Positions 36,927-44,962 of a stretch of DNA of 64,000 bases are shown here, one piece after another; the stretch's first letter is position 1, and each line of letters starts with the position of its first letter. The notes under the pieces are model-generated. The model did not search any database and had not been told where the DNA came from. It worked only from the letters and a program-made list of their open reading frames with translations. The translations under genes and the position numbers were made by a program. Source of the stretch: Burkholderia pseudomultivorans (lineage in GTDB: Bacteria; Pseudomonadota; Gammaproteobacteria; Burkholderiales; Burkholderiaceae); contig NZ_CABVPP010000015.1 of the NCBI RefSeq assembly GCF_902499075.1, positions 50,687 through 114,686 of the forward strand, in the 5' to 3' direction.

Positions 36927-37496
36927 ATGGAAAATATCGTTAAAAATCAACTAGAAACATCAACCCTCGGTGGTGGTTGCTTCTGGTGCACGGAGGCGGT
37001 GTTCCTCGACGTGGACGGCGTGACGGCCGTGCAGTCGGGTTATGCCGGCGGCCATACGCGCAATCCCGGCTATCGAGACGTCTGCGACGGCGACACGGGG
37101 CATGCGGAAGTCGTCAACGTGACGTTCGATCCGGCGCGCATCGGTTATCGCGAGATTCTCGAAATCTTCTTCGCGACGCACGACCCGACCCAGCTGAACC
37201 GGCAGGGCAACGATGTCGGCACGCAGTACCGCTCGGTCGTGTTCACGCACTCGGATGCGCAGCGCGACACCGCGCTCGACGTGATCCGCGAGCTGGAGCG
37301 CGAGCAGGTGTTCGGGCAGCCGATCGTCACCGAGGTGACGCCGCTCGACGGCAACTACTGGCCGGCCGAGGATTATCACCAGAACTATTACGCGCGCAAT
37401 CCGGGCCAGGGATACTGCTCGGTCGTGATCGGGCCGAAGCTCGCGAAATTCCGCCAGAAGTTCTCGCACCGGCTGAAGTCGCTGCGCGGCGCGTAA
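36927..37496 (+). CDS. msrA: Peptide methionine sulfoxide reductase MsrA with element-encoded N-terminus
   Basis: 189 residues: MENIVKNQLETSTLGGGCFWC then host sequence. The catalytic cysteine is Cys18 in GGGCFWC; the resolving-cysteine region QGYCSVV is near the C-terminus, and DYHQNYY is intact. GGAGG (36914-36918) is 8 bp before the ATG. The first ~17 codons are AT-rich (ATC GTT AAA AAT CAA CTA) and switch to host GC-rich codons right after the att core, so the element replaced the 5' end while preserving the protein. It repairs methionine-S-sulfoxide in proteins with thioredoxin. Expression must now come from element DNA. Confidence 0.95.
   Translation: MENIVKNQLETSTLGGGCFWCTEAVFLDVDGVTAVQSGYAGGHTRNPGYRDVCDGDTGHAEVVNVTFDPARIGYREILEIFFATHDPTQLNRQGNDVGTQYRSVVFTHSDAQRDTALDVIRELEREQVFGQPIVTEVTPLDGNYWPAEDYHQNYYARNPGQGYCSVVIGPKLAKFRQKFSHRLKSLRGA
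36978..36991 (+). repeat. attR core in msrA
   Basis: Second copy of TGCTTCTGGTGCAC. Five codons just upstream (ACC CTC GGT GGT GGT) encode the same T-L-G-G-G as the host copy with different codons. Confidence 0.92.
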
Positions 37497-37524
37497 GCTG
37501 CAGGCGCCCGATCCGGGGTGCTAC

Positions 37525-38850
37525 CTACGCTGCCTCGCCGCGCCACTGCGCGCACGCGGCGGCGATCTCGCGCGCGAGCGCGAGGCACGACAGCGGCGCC
37601 GAGCCTTCCGCCTTGTTGTTGATCGTGATGATCACCGGCTGCCCGGCCAGCGCGTAGCGCGCGGCCAGCTCGGCGAGCGCCGAGCGCGTGGCCGGGTCTT
37701 CGTCGACGAGCTTGTCGAACGGTTCGTACTTCGCCTTCGCCTGTTCGTACTTGAAGCCGCCGTGCAGGCTCCAGCGCACGATCAGCGGGCCGGGCGCGTC
37801 GCCGTCGAGCAGCGCGAGCGCGGCGGCCTGGCGCAGCGGGTCCGGCATGCGCGCGTGCAGCCCGACGCAGTAGCGCACGCCGAGCGCGGCGAGCGCGCGG
37901 ATGAAGCGCGGCGTGAGCAGGCTCGCGTCGCGAATCTCGATCGCGTAGCGCGGGCCGTCGGCGTCGGACGGCAGCGGCGGCAGCGCCGCGAAGAACGCGG
38001 ACAGCCGCTCGATCAGCGCGGCCGGTTCGGCGAGCAGCGCGTCGGGCAGCGGCGAGAACTGGAACACGAGCACGCCGGCCTTGCTGCCGAGCCCGTCGAG
38101 GCACGGCCGGACGAATTCGTCGGTGGCGAGCTGCGCGTCGAGGAAGGTCGGGTTCGGCCCCGACGGCTCGCCGCGGCGACCGCGCACGACCGCGTCGGTG
38201 ACCGACGCCGGCGCCTTCACGACGAAGCGGAAGTCGTCCGGCACCTGCTGCGCGTAGCGCAGGTAGTCGGCGACGGACAGCGGGCCGTAGAACGAGCGGT
38301 CGAGGCTGACGCTTTTCAGCAGCGGATGCGCGCCGTACGCCTCGAGCCCTTCGCGCGACAGTTTCGTCTGCGCGAAGTCGCCGTCGTAGACAATGCCGTT
38401 CCAGCCGGGGAAATACCACGACGACGTGCCGAGCCGCACGTTCGGCGGCAGGCCGGCCGCCGCGGCGGCGACGTCGGCCGAGACCGGCGCGGGCGCTACG
38501 CCGCGCCGGCGCTTGCGTTGTTTCGAGGCGGGCGGCGGGGCAGGGTCGTCCCACAGCATGCCGGTGGACGGCGGCGGGGGGGCGTCGTGGGTGCGAAGCG
38601 CCCCGTCGGCGGCGGCCGGGGTATCGGGCGACGTGCGGTTGCGTGCGTCCGGACGTGGTGCGGATTCGCCGTCGCGATCGTCCGGTGTTACGCGTGCGCG
38701 CGAATTCGCACGGGCGCCGGCAGGGCCCGGCGGCGCGGCGCGCGCGTCGTCGGGCGACCCGCCGAACAGGTCGAATTGCCCATCGGCGTGCGCGTCGTCG
38801 CGTTGCTGTCGCTCCGGCGGCGTCCTGCGCCGCGTCCTGCCGTCACCCAT
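37525..38850 (-). CDS. DUF72 family protein with long disordered N-terminus
   Basis: 441 residues from the ATG at 38850. From about residue 140 it is a DUF72 TIM-barrel-like protein (RLGTSSWYFPGWNGIVYDG, FRFVVKAPASVTD, PRYAIEIRDASLL, VRWSLHGGFKYEQAKAKYEPF, VIITINNKAEGSAPLSC). The first ~130 residues are Pro/Ala/Asp/Arg-rich and probably disordered, which is longer than in typical members. Function of DUF72 is not established. Convergent with msrA. Confidence 0.8.
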   Translation of the reverse strand: MGDGRTRRRTPPERQQRDDAHADGQFDLFGGSPDDARAAPPGPAGARANSRARVTPDDRDGESAPRPDARNRTSPDTPAAADGALRTHDAPPPPSTGMLWDDPAPPPASKQRKRRRGVAPAPVSADVAAAAAGLPPNVRLGTSSWYFPGWNGIVYDGDFAQTKLSREGLEAYGAHPLLKSVSLDRSFYGPLSVADYLRYAQQVPDDFRFVVKAPASVTDAVVRGRRGEPSGPNPTFLDAQLATDEFVRPCLDGLGSKAGVLVFQFSPLPDALLAEPAALIERLSAFFAALPPLPSDADGPRYAIEIRDASLLTPRFIRALAALGVRYCVGLHARMPDPLRQAAALALLDGDAPGPLIVRWSLHGGFKYEQAKAKYEPFDKLVDEDPATRSALAELAARYALAGQPVIITINNKAEGSAPLSCLALAREIAAACAQWRGEAA

Positions 38851-38873
38851 GCCTGCCCAGCGTGAAGCGCCGC

Positions 38874-40094
38874 CTAGCGCGGCAGCGCGTGTTCGTACAT
38901 ATAGCGCCGCGACCACGGCAGCGTTTTCGCGCTGCGTCCGGCCTTGCGGCACACGATCTGGAAGATCGACACGTCGTCGTGCTCGAACGCATACGCGCAA
39001 CCGGCGAGGTACACGCGCCAGATGCGGAATTTTTCGTCGTCGACGAGCTTTCTCGCTTCCTCGGCCTTCGCCTCGAAGTTCTCGGTCCAGATGTCGAGCG
39101 TGCGCGCATAGTGCCGCCGCAGGCTTTCGACGTCAACCGCTTCCAGTCCGCCGCGCTGCGCGGCTTCGAGCGCGAGGCTGATGTGCGGCAGCTCGCCGTC
39201 CGGGAACACGTAGCGGTCGATGAATTCGCCGCCGCCGAGCGCCGTTTCGCCGCTTTCCGCATCGGTCGACGTGATCCCGTGGTTCATCGCGATGCCGTCG
39301 TCGACCAGCAGTTCGCGAATCCGCGAGAAGTAGAGCGGCAGGTTCTTGCGGCCGACGTGCTCGAACATCCCGACGCTTGTGATGCGGTCGAACTGGCCTT
39401 CGATTTCGCGGTAATCCTGCAGGCGGATCTCGATCTGGTCCTGCAGCCCGGCCGCTTTCACGCGTTCGGTCGCCAGATCGAACTGGTTCTGCGACAGCGT
39501 CACGCCGAGGCACTTCGCGCCGAACTTCTGCGCGGCGCGCAGCACCAGCGCGCCCCAGCCGCAGCCGATGTCGAGCAGGCGCTGGCCCGGTTCGAGCCGG
39601 ATCTTGGTCAGGATGTGGTCGATCTTCTTGATCTGCGCGGTCGCGAGATCCTCGTCGCCGTTCTCGAAGTACGCGCACGAGTACACCATGTTCTCGTCGA
39701 GCCACAGCTTGTAGAACTCGTTCGAGACGTCGTAGTGATACTGGATCGCCTTCTTGTCGGAGCTCTTCGAGTGATTGAAGTAGCGCTTCACGCGCGCGAG
39801 CTTGCTGGCGCTCGTGACCGTGCTGCGAGCGAGCGAGTAGCCGATGTTGATGATGTCGGACAGCTTGCCCTCGATGTCGATCTTGCCCTTCACGTACGCC
39901 TCGCCGAGATTGTCGAGGCTCGGTTCGAGCAGCAGCGGCAGCGCCGACGCGCTGTTGACCTTCAGCGTGACCTGCGGCGCGGCGAACGTGCCGAAGTCGA
40001 GTTGATTACCGTTCCACAGTACGAGGCGCGCCGGTATGTTCGCCGTCGTCCGTACTTCGTCCGCCCACTGTGCCAGCTTCTTTTCCCAGAACAT
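38874..40094 (-). CDS. cfa: Cyclopropane-fatty-acyl-phospholipid synthase
   Basis: 406 residues from the ATG at 40094 (CGGAGAATCC upstream). SAM-binding DIGCGWGALVL, YSCAYFENGDEDLATAQ, SVGMFEHVGRKN and the C-terminal FRIWRVYLAGCAYAFE are characteristic. It methylenates unsaturated acyl chains of membrane lipids, usually in stationary phase or stress. N-terminal ~100 residues are the lipid-binding domain. Confidence 0.93.
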   Translation of the reverse strand: MFWEKKLAQWADEVRTTANIPARLVLWNGNQLDFGTFAAPQVTLKVNSASALPLLLEPSLDNLGEAYVKGKIDIEGKLSDIINIGYSLARSTVTSASKLARVKRYFNHSKSSDKKAIQYHYDVSNEFYKLWLDENMVYSCAYFENGDEDLATAQIKKIDHILTKIRLEPGQRLLDIGCGWGALVLRAAQKFGAKCLGVTLSQNQFDLATERVKAAGLQDQIEIRLQDYREIEGQFDRITSVGMFEHVGRKNLPLYFSRIRELLVDDGIAMNHGITSTDAESGETALGGGEFIDRYVFPDGELPHISLALEAAQRGGLEAVDVESLRRHYARTLDIWTENFEAKAEEARKLVDDEKFRIWRVYLAGCAYAFEHDDVSIFQIVCRKAGRSAKTLPWSRRYMYEHALPR

Positions 40095-40212
40095 TTGGAT
40101 TCTCCGTTTGTTCGTTGAATCGAATACAGCCAAGTATCTTGACCGGCGCCCGTTCCGAAGCGGGCGCCCGGATGCAACCCGGGACACGACCGGCACGACG
40201 CCGGCGTCGCGC

Positions 40213-40857
40213 TTACGGCGACAGGCGCGAGATCGTCCAGCCCTGCGCGGCATCGGTGCCGCGCGTGTAGAGCAGGCGGTCGTGCAGTCGCGACGGGCGA
40301 CCCTGCCAGAACTCGATCGAGTCGGGCACGACGCGGTAGCCGCCCCAATGCGGCGGGCGCGGCGGGTTGTCGCCGTAGCGTTCGGCAATGGCCTTCTCGC
40401 GCGCTTCGAGCGTCGCGCGGCTGTCGATCACCGCGCTCTGCTCGGACGCCCACGCACCGATGCGCGAGCCGAGCGGGCGCGACGCGAAATAGCGGTCGCT
40501 TTCGTCGGCGCTGGTCTTCTCGATGCGGCCTTCGATGCGCACCTGGCGCTCGAGCTCGATCCAGTAGAACAGCAGCGCCGCGTACGGATGCGCGGCGAGG
40601 TCGCGGCCCTTGCGGCTTTCGTAATTGGTGAAGAAGACGAAGCCGCGTTCGTCGACGCCCTTGATGAGCACGATGCGGGCCGACGGCCGGCCGTCGGCGC
40701 CGACGGTGGCGAGCGTCATCGTATTGGGCTCGGGAAGCTTGGCGGCGAGCGCCTCCTTGAACCAGCGGTCGAACTGGGCGAACGGGTCGGGGGCGGCATC
40801 GGCTTCGTCGAGCGAAGCGCGCGAATAGTTGATGCGGAGATCGGCGAGAGTCGTCAT
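40213..40857 (-). CDS. pdxH: Pyridoxine/pyridoxamine 5'-phosphate oxidase
   Basis: 214 residues from the ATG at 40857. FMN-binding [29 protein letters not shown], and the C-terminal [17 protein letters not shown] substrate motif. Last step of pyridoxal 5'-phosphate synthesis and salvage. Confidence 0.95.
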   Translation of the reverse strand: MTTLADLRINYSRASLDEADAAPDPFAQFDRWFKEALAAKLPEPNTMTLATVGADGRPSARIVLIKGVDERGFVFFTNYESRKGRDLAAHPYAALLFYWIELERQVRIEGRIEKTSADESDRYFASRPLGSRIGAWASEQSAVIDSRATLEAREKAIAERYGDNPPRPPHWGGYRVVPDSIEFWQGRPSRLHDRLLYTRGTDAAQGWTISRLSP

Positions 40858-40985
40858 GTTATGCAAACGCTTCAATCGGGGGCCAGTATAGCGAACGCCG
40901 AAGAATCGTGCGTGCACAGTGGCGCGTGCGGGCGGGGAGATCAGGCAAAATAGAAGGCTGTACGACTTACGTTTTCCTTTCTTCC

Positions 40986-41879
40986 ATGTCAGCCGCCGAC
41001 GCTTTCCCGCCCAGTTCTTCCGATCTTACCCCGAGCCCGACAATCCAGCTTGACGTGGATCGCGAGCGGCGCTTCGGCGGCATCGCGCGGCTCTACGGCG
41101 CGCCGGCGCTCGCCGCGTTCGAGCGCGCGCACGTCGCGGTGATCGGGATCGGCGGCGTCGGATCGTGGAGCGCCGAGGCGCTCGCGCGCAGCGCGATCGG
41201 CGAGTTGACGCTGATCGACCTCGACAACGTCGCGGAGAGCAACACCAACCGGCAGATCCACGCGCTCGACGGCAATTACGGCAAGCCGAAGGTCGACGCG
41301 ATGGCCGAGCGGATCGCGCTGATCGATCCCGCGTGCCGCGTGAACTGCATCGAGGATTTCGCGGAGCCCGACAACTTCGACGCGCTGCTCGGCGGCGGCT
41401 TCGACTATGTGATCGACGCGATCGACAGCGTGCGCACGAAAGTCGCGCTGATCGCGTGGTGCGTCGCGAAAGGGCAGCCGCTGATCACCGTCGGCGGCGC
41501 GGGCGGGCAGCTCGACCCGACGCGGATCCGCATCGACGATCTCGCGCTGACGATTCAGGATCCGCTGCTGTCGAAGGTGCGCGCGCAGCTGCGCAAGCAG
41601 CACGGCTTCCCGCGCGGGCCGAAGGCGCGCTTCAAGGTCGGCGCCGTGTATTCGGACGAGCCGCTGATCTATCCGGAGGCGGCCGCGTGCGACATCGAGG
41701 ACGGTGCCGAGCCGTCGACGGCCGCGCATGTCGCGGGGCTGAACTGCGCGGGATTCGGTTCGAGCGTGTGCGTGACCGCGAGCTTCGGTTTCGCGGCTGC
41801 CGCGCATGCGCTGCGCGCGATCGCGGCGCGGGCGGCCGGTCAGGCGGCGGCGCAGCGGACGGCAGGAGCGGGGCAATGA
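40986..41879 (+). CDS. tcdA: tRNA threonylcarbamoyladenosine dehydratase (ThiF/E1-like)
   Basis: 297 residues from the ATG at 40986. ATP-binding [16 protein letters not shown], the NTNRQIHAL motif and [16 protein letters not shown] are E1-like; [11 protein letters not shown] is typical of TcdA/CsdL. It converts t6A37 to the cyclic ct6A in tRNAs reading ANN codons. Confidence 0.9.
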   Translation: MSAADAFPPSSSDLTPSPTIQLDVDRERRFGGIARLYGAPALAAFERAHVAVIGIGGVGSWSAEALARSAIGELTLIDLDNVAESNTNRQIHALDGNYGKPKVDAMAERIALIDPACRVNCIEDFAEPDNFDALLGGGFDYVIDAIDSVRTKVALIAWCVAKGQPLITVGGAGGQLDPTRIRIDDLALTIQDPLLSKVRAQLRKQHGFPRGPKARFKVGAVYSDEPLIYPEAAACDIEDGAEPSTAAHVAGLNCAGFGSSVCVTASFGFAAAAHALRAIAARAAGQAAAQRTAGAGQ

Positions 41880-42049
41880 CGCAGCGCGGGAACGGCGCTG
41901 CTGGATCGCGACGGCGGTGACGGCGGCGGCGCCACGCACACGCGTCGCGCCGGAGCGGGCAGGTACGTCGAATGCGCGCCGCCACGCGCGCACGACGACG
42001 GCACTGTCGAGCACCGGGCCGGGTGTCGGCCGCCCGGCCGCCGCGCCGC

Positions 42050-42898
42050 TCAGTTCAGCGCCATGCTCAGCTTGCGCCGCCACGCGGCGACGAGCTCGGG
42101 GCGATCGCCGGCCAGCTCGAACACCGAGATCATCGTGCGGCGGCCCAGGTCGTCGCCGTACGCGCGATCGCGCAGGACGATTTCCAGCAGCTGCTCGAGC
42201 GCGCCTTCGTACGCGCGCCGCGCGATCAGGCTCTGCGCGAGATCGAAGCGCGCGTCGAGATCGCCGGGGTTCGCCGCAATGCGGGCTTCGAGCGCGTCGG
42301 TCGGCGGCAGGTCGGCCGTCGCGTCGAGCGCGTCGAAACGGGTCTTGATCGCCTGGTAGCGCGGATCGGCACCCTGCACGGTCTGCGGCGACAGGCGCTC
42401 GGCCTCGGCGCGCGCGTCGTCGACGCGGTTGCTCGCGAGCAGCAGCTCGATCAGGTCGAGCCGTGCGTCGTCGAAGCCCGGGTTCAGCGCGAGCGCGGCT
42501 TCGAGGTGCGCGCGGGCCTCGTCGACGCGCGATTCGGCCAGTGCGAACTGCGCGGCGCGGCGCTCGGCTTCCTCGGGCGCCGGCAGCAGCCGGTCGAGGA
42601 ATGCGCGCAGCTGCCCTTCGGGCAGCACGCCGACGAACTGGTCGACCGGGCGGCCGTCGGCGAAGGCGATCACGTGCGGGATGCTGCGCGTCTGGAAGTG
42701 CGCGGCGAGTTCCTGGTTCTCGTCGACGTTGACCTTCACGAGCTTCCAGCGGCCTTCGTAAGCGGCTTCGAGCTTCTCCAGCAGCGGGCCGAGCGTCTTG
42801 CACGGGCCGCACCACGGCGCCCAGAAGTCGACCAGCACGGGCGTGTCCAGCGACGCCTCGATGACGTCTTTCTCGAAAGTGGCAAGCGTGGTGTCCAT
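42050..42898 (-). CDS. ybbN: Thioredoxin-TPR chaperone-like protein YbbN/CnoX
   Basis: 282 residues. Thioredoxin fold at the N-terminus with DFWAPWCGPCKTLGP, so the redox-active CGPC is kept (Escherichia coli CnoX has lost it), then a C-terminal TPR-like region with repeated ALNPGFDDARLDL helices. CnoX-type proteins protect substrates under oxidative stress and pass them to chaperones. Last gene after pirin. Confidence 0.88.
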   Translation of the reverse strand: MDTTLATFEKDVIEASLDTPVLVDFWAPWCGPCKTLGPLLEKLEAAYEGRWKLVKVNVDENQELAAHFQTRSIPHVIAFADGRPVDQFVGVLPEGQLRAFLDRLLPAPEEAERRAAQFALAESRVDEARAHLEAALALNPGFDDARLDLIELLLASNRVDDARAEAERLSPQTVQGADPRYQAIKTRFDALDATADLPPTDALEARIAANPGDLDARFDLAQSLIARRAYEGALEQLLEIVLRDRAYGDDLGRRTMISVFELAGDRPELVAAWRRKLSMALN

Positions 42899-42951
42899 GT
42901 CGTTCTCTGCGGTTCGAATGTCGTCGGATTTGGGGGCGGTGCGCCCGTTTT

Positions 42952-43833
42952 TCAACGCGGCTTCGCTTCCGGCAGCGGAATCCACTCGGTTTCGCCGGGC
43001 ACCGTGCCCATTTCCTGGCGGGTCCAGGCTTCCTTCGCACGCGCGATCGCGTCGCGGCTGCTCGCAACGAAATTCCACTCGATGAAACGCTCGCCGTCGA
43101 TCTTGTCGCCGCCCAGCAGCATCGCACGCGCGCCGCTGCCGCTCGTCAGCGCGACGCTCGCGCCCGGCGCGAGCACGGCCATCTGCTCGGCCGCCACCGG
43201 CGTGCCGTCGATCGCGAGATCGCCGTCGACGACGTAGACCGCGCGTTCCTCGTGCGACGCGTCGAGTTCGATGCGGCCGCCGGCCGCGAATTCGGCGGCG
43301 ACGTACAGCGTGCGCGAGAAGGTCGTGACGGGCGAGACGAGCCCGAACGCGTCGCCGGCGATCACCGTCAGCGACACGCCGTTTTCGTCGCGCCTGGGCA
43401 GCGTCGCGGCCGGGTGGTGCTCGAACGACGGTTCGACGGTCTCGTGCGCGCGCGGCAGTGCGACCCAGGTCTGGATGCCGTGCACCGTGTGGCCGCTCGC
43501 GCGCTGCGCGTCGGGCGTGCGCTCCGAGTGGACGATGCCGCGGCCGGCCGTCATCCAGTTCACGTCGCCCGGCACGATTTCCTGCCGCGAGCCGAGGCTG
43601 TCGCGATGCAGGATCGCGCCGTCGAACAGGTAGGTGACGGTCGCGAGCCCGATATGCGGGTGCGGGCGCACGTCGAGCCCCGTGCCGGCCGGCAGCGTCG
43701 CGGGCCCCATGTGGTCGAAGAAGATGAACGGGCCGACGAGGCGTGCGGCGAGCGCGGGCAGCGTGCGGCGCACCTGCAGGTTGCCGATGTCGCGCACGTG
43801 CGGCTTCAGCAGGGCTTTGATCGGGTCGGTCAT
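42952..43833 (-). CDS. Pirin family protein
   Basis: 293 residues from the ATG at 43833. Two cupin domains; the N-terminal one carries RPHPHIGLATVTYLFDG and MTAGRGIVHSE, which hold the metal-binding His/Glu residues, and IQTWVALP is typical. Bacterial pirins can act as quercetinases or regulators; the role here is open. It lies 53 bp upstream of ybbN, same strand. Confidence 0.88.
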   Translation of the reverse strand: MTDPIKALLKPHVRDIGNLQVRRTLPALAARLVGPFIFFDHMGPATLPAGTGLDVRPHPHIGLATVTYLFDGAILHRDSLGSRQEIVPGDVNWMTAGRGIVHSERTPDAQRASGHTVHGIQTWVALPRAHETVEPSFEHHPAATLPRRDENGVSLTVIAGDAFGLVSPVTTFSRTLYVAAEFAAGGRIELDASHEERAVYVVDGDLAIDGTPVAAEQMAVLAPGASVALTSGSGARAMLLGGDKIDGERFIEWNFVASSRDAIARAKEAWTRQEMGTVPGETEWIPLPEAKPR

Positions 43834-44029
43834 GGCGGATCCTGTGAGGGCGGCTGCGATGCGGGTCATTGTACTGGCCGGCCGCGTCCGGCGCGCGTCG
43901 CGTCTCCGATGCTGCGCTGCGGCGCGCGCCGCCGATTCCACGCCCGTTGCGCGGGTATCGGAGCCCGCGGTGAAAGCCCGGTAAACTCGGCGGTTTCAGA
44001 ACGATCATTCGACAAACGAGGAGATGCCG

Positions 44030-44911
44030 ATGATGGCCCCGAAGGACTTGCTGCTGGCGCTGGTCGTGATCCTCGCGTGGGGCGTCAACTTCGTCGTGAT
44101 CAAGGTCGGCCTGCACGGGATGCCGCCGATGCTGCTCGGCGCGCTGCGCTTCACGCTCGCGGCCGTGCCCGCGGTGTTCTTCGTGCGCCGGCCGCAGATT
44201 CCGTGGCGCCTGCTGGTGCTGTACGGCGCGACCATCCAGCTCGGCCAGTTCGTGTTCCTGTTCACCGGCATGTACGTCGGGATGCCGGCCGGCCTCGCGT
44301 CGCTCGTGCTGCAGTCGCAGGCGTTCTTCACGCTGGTGTTCGCGATGCTGTTCCTCGGCGAGCGGCTGCGCGCGCAGAACCTGGTCGGCCTTGCGGTCGC
44401 GGCGGCCGGGCTCGTCGTGATCGCGTCGCAGGGCGGCCGGGCGATGACGCTGGCCGGCTTCCTGCTGACGATCTGCTCGGCCGCGATGTGGGCGATCGGC
44501 AATATCGTCACGAAAAAGGTCGGCAAGGCGAACCTCGTGTCGCTGGTCGTGTGGGCGAGCCTCGTGCCGCCGGTGCCGTTCTTCCTGCTGTCGCTGTGGT
44601 TCGAGGGGCCGCAGCGGATCGCGTCCGCGCTCGCCGGGCTGGACGGCGCGTCGATCTTCGCGGTCGTCTATCTCGCGTTCGTCGCCACGCTGCTCGGCTA
44701 CGGGCTGTGGAGCCGCCTGATGTCGCGCTATCCGGCTGCGCAGGTCGCGCAGTTCTCGCTGCTGGTGCCGATCGTCGGGCTCGCGTCGTCTGCGCTGCTG
44801 CTCGACGAGCATCTGACGCGTGCGCAGGTGCTGGGCGCCGCGCTCGTGATGGGCGGCCTCGCGGTGAACGTGTTCGGCGGGAAGCTGATACGCCGCTTCG
44901 CGGCGTCGTGA
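44030..44911 (+). CDS. EamA/DMT-family exporter
   Basis: 293 residues from the ATG at 44030 (or 44033); GAGGAG ends 6 bp upstream, which rules out the ATG at 44024. Ten membrane helices in two EamA halves; WGVNFVVIKVGLHGMPPMLLGALRF and GAALVMGGLAVNVFG are typical of EamA O-acetylserine/cysteine exporters. Substrate not fixed by sequence. Confidence 0.87.
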   Translation: MMAPKDLLLALVVILAWGVNFVVIKVGLHGMPPMLLGALRFTLAAVPAVFFVRRPQIPWRLLVLYGATIQLGQFVFLFTGMYVGMPAGLASLVLQSQAFFTLVFAMLFLGERLRAQNLVGLAVAAAGLVVIASQGGRAMTLAGFLLTICSAAMWAIGNIVTKKVGKANLVSLVVWASLVPPVPFFLLSLWFEGPQRIASALAGLDGASIFAVVYLAFVATLLGYGLWSRLMSRYPAAQVAQFSLLVPIVGLASSALLLDEHLTRAQVLGAALVMGGLAVNVFGGKLIRRFAAS

Positions 44912-44962
44912 TGCGCGCCGCCGGCACGCGTGACGTGCCGGCGGGCGGAAGGGGCGCGGCCG

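Larger units (their letters stand above)
31998..36991. mobile_element. Integrative mobilizable element inserted in msrA
   Basis: A ~4.98-kb AT-rich insertion bounded by a 14-bp direct repeat TGCTTCTGGTGCAC (31998-32011 and 36978-36991). It encodes, all on the minus strand, a tyrosine recombinase, MobC, a relaxase with nested mobB-like gene, and a RepL-like protein. The right end restores msrA with an element-encoded 5' end. No resistance, toxin-antitoxin or other cargo is visible, nor an excisionase. Codon use and base composition suggest arrival from an AT-rich bacterium. The rep-like gene suggests that the excised circle could replicate, that is, an integrative mobilizable plasmid (inference). 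Confidence 0.93.

Noticed and set aside
31998-36991. The low-GC block could be an assembly chimera or contamination.
   Set aside because: Both junctions fall on the same 14-bp core, the msrA frame is restored exactly, and the block holds an integrase next to one end. Random joining would not give this.
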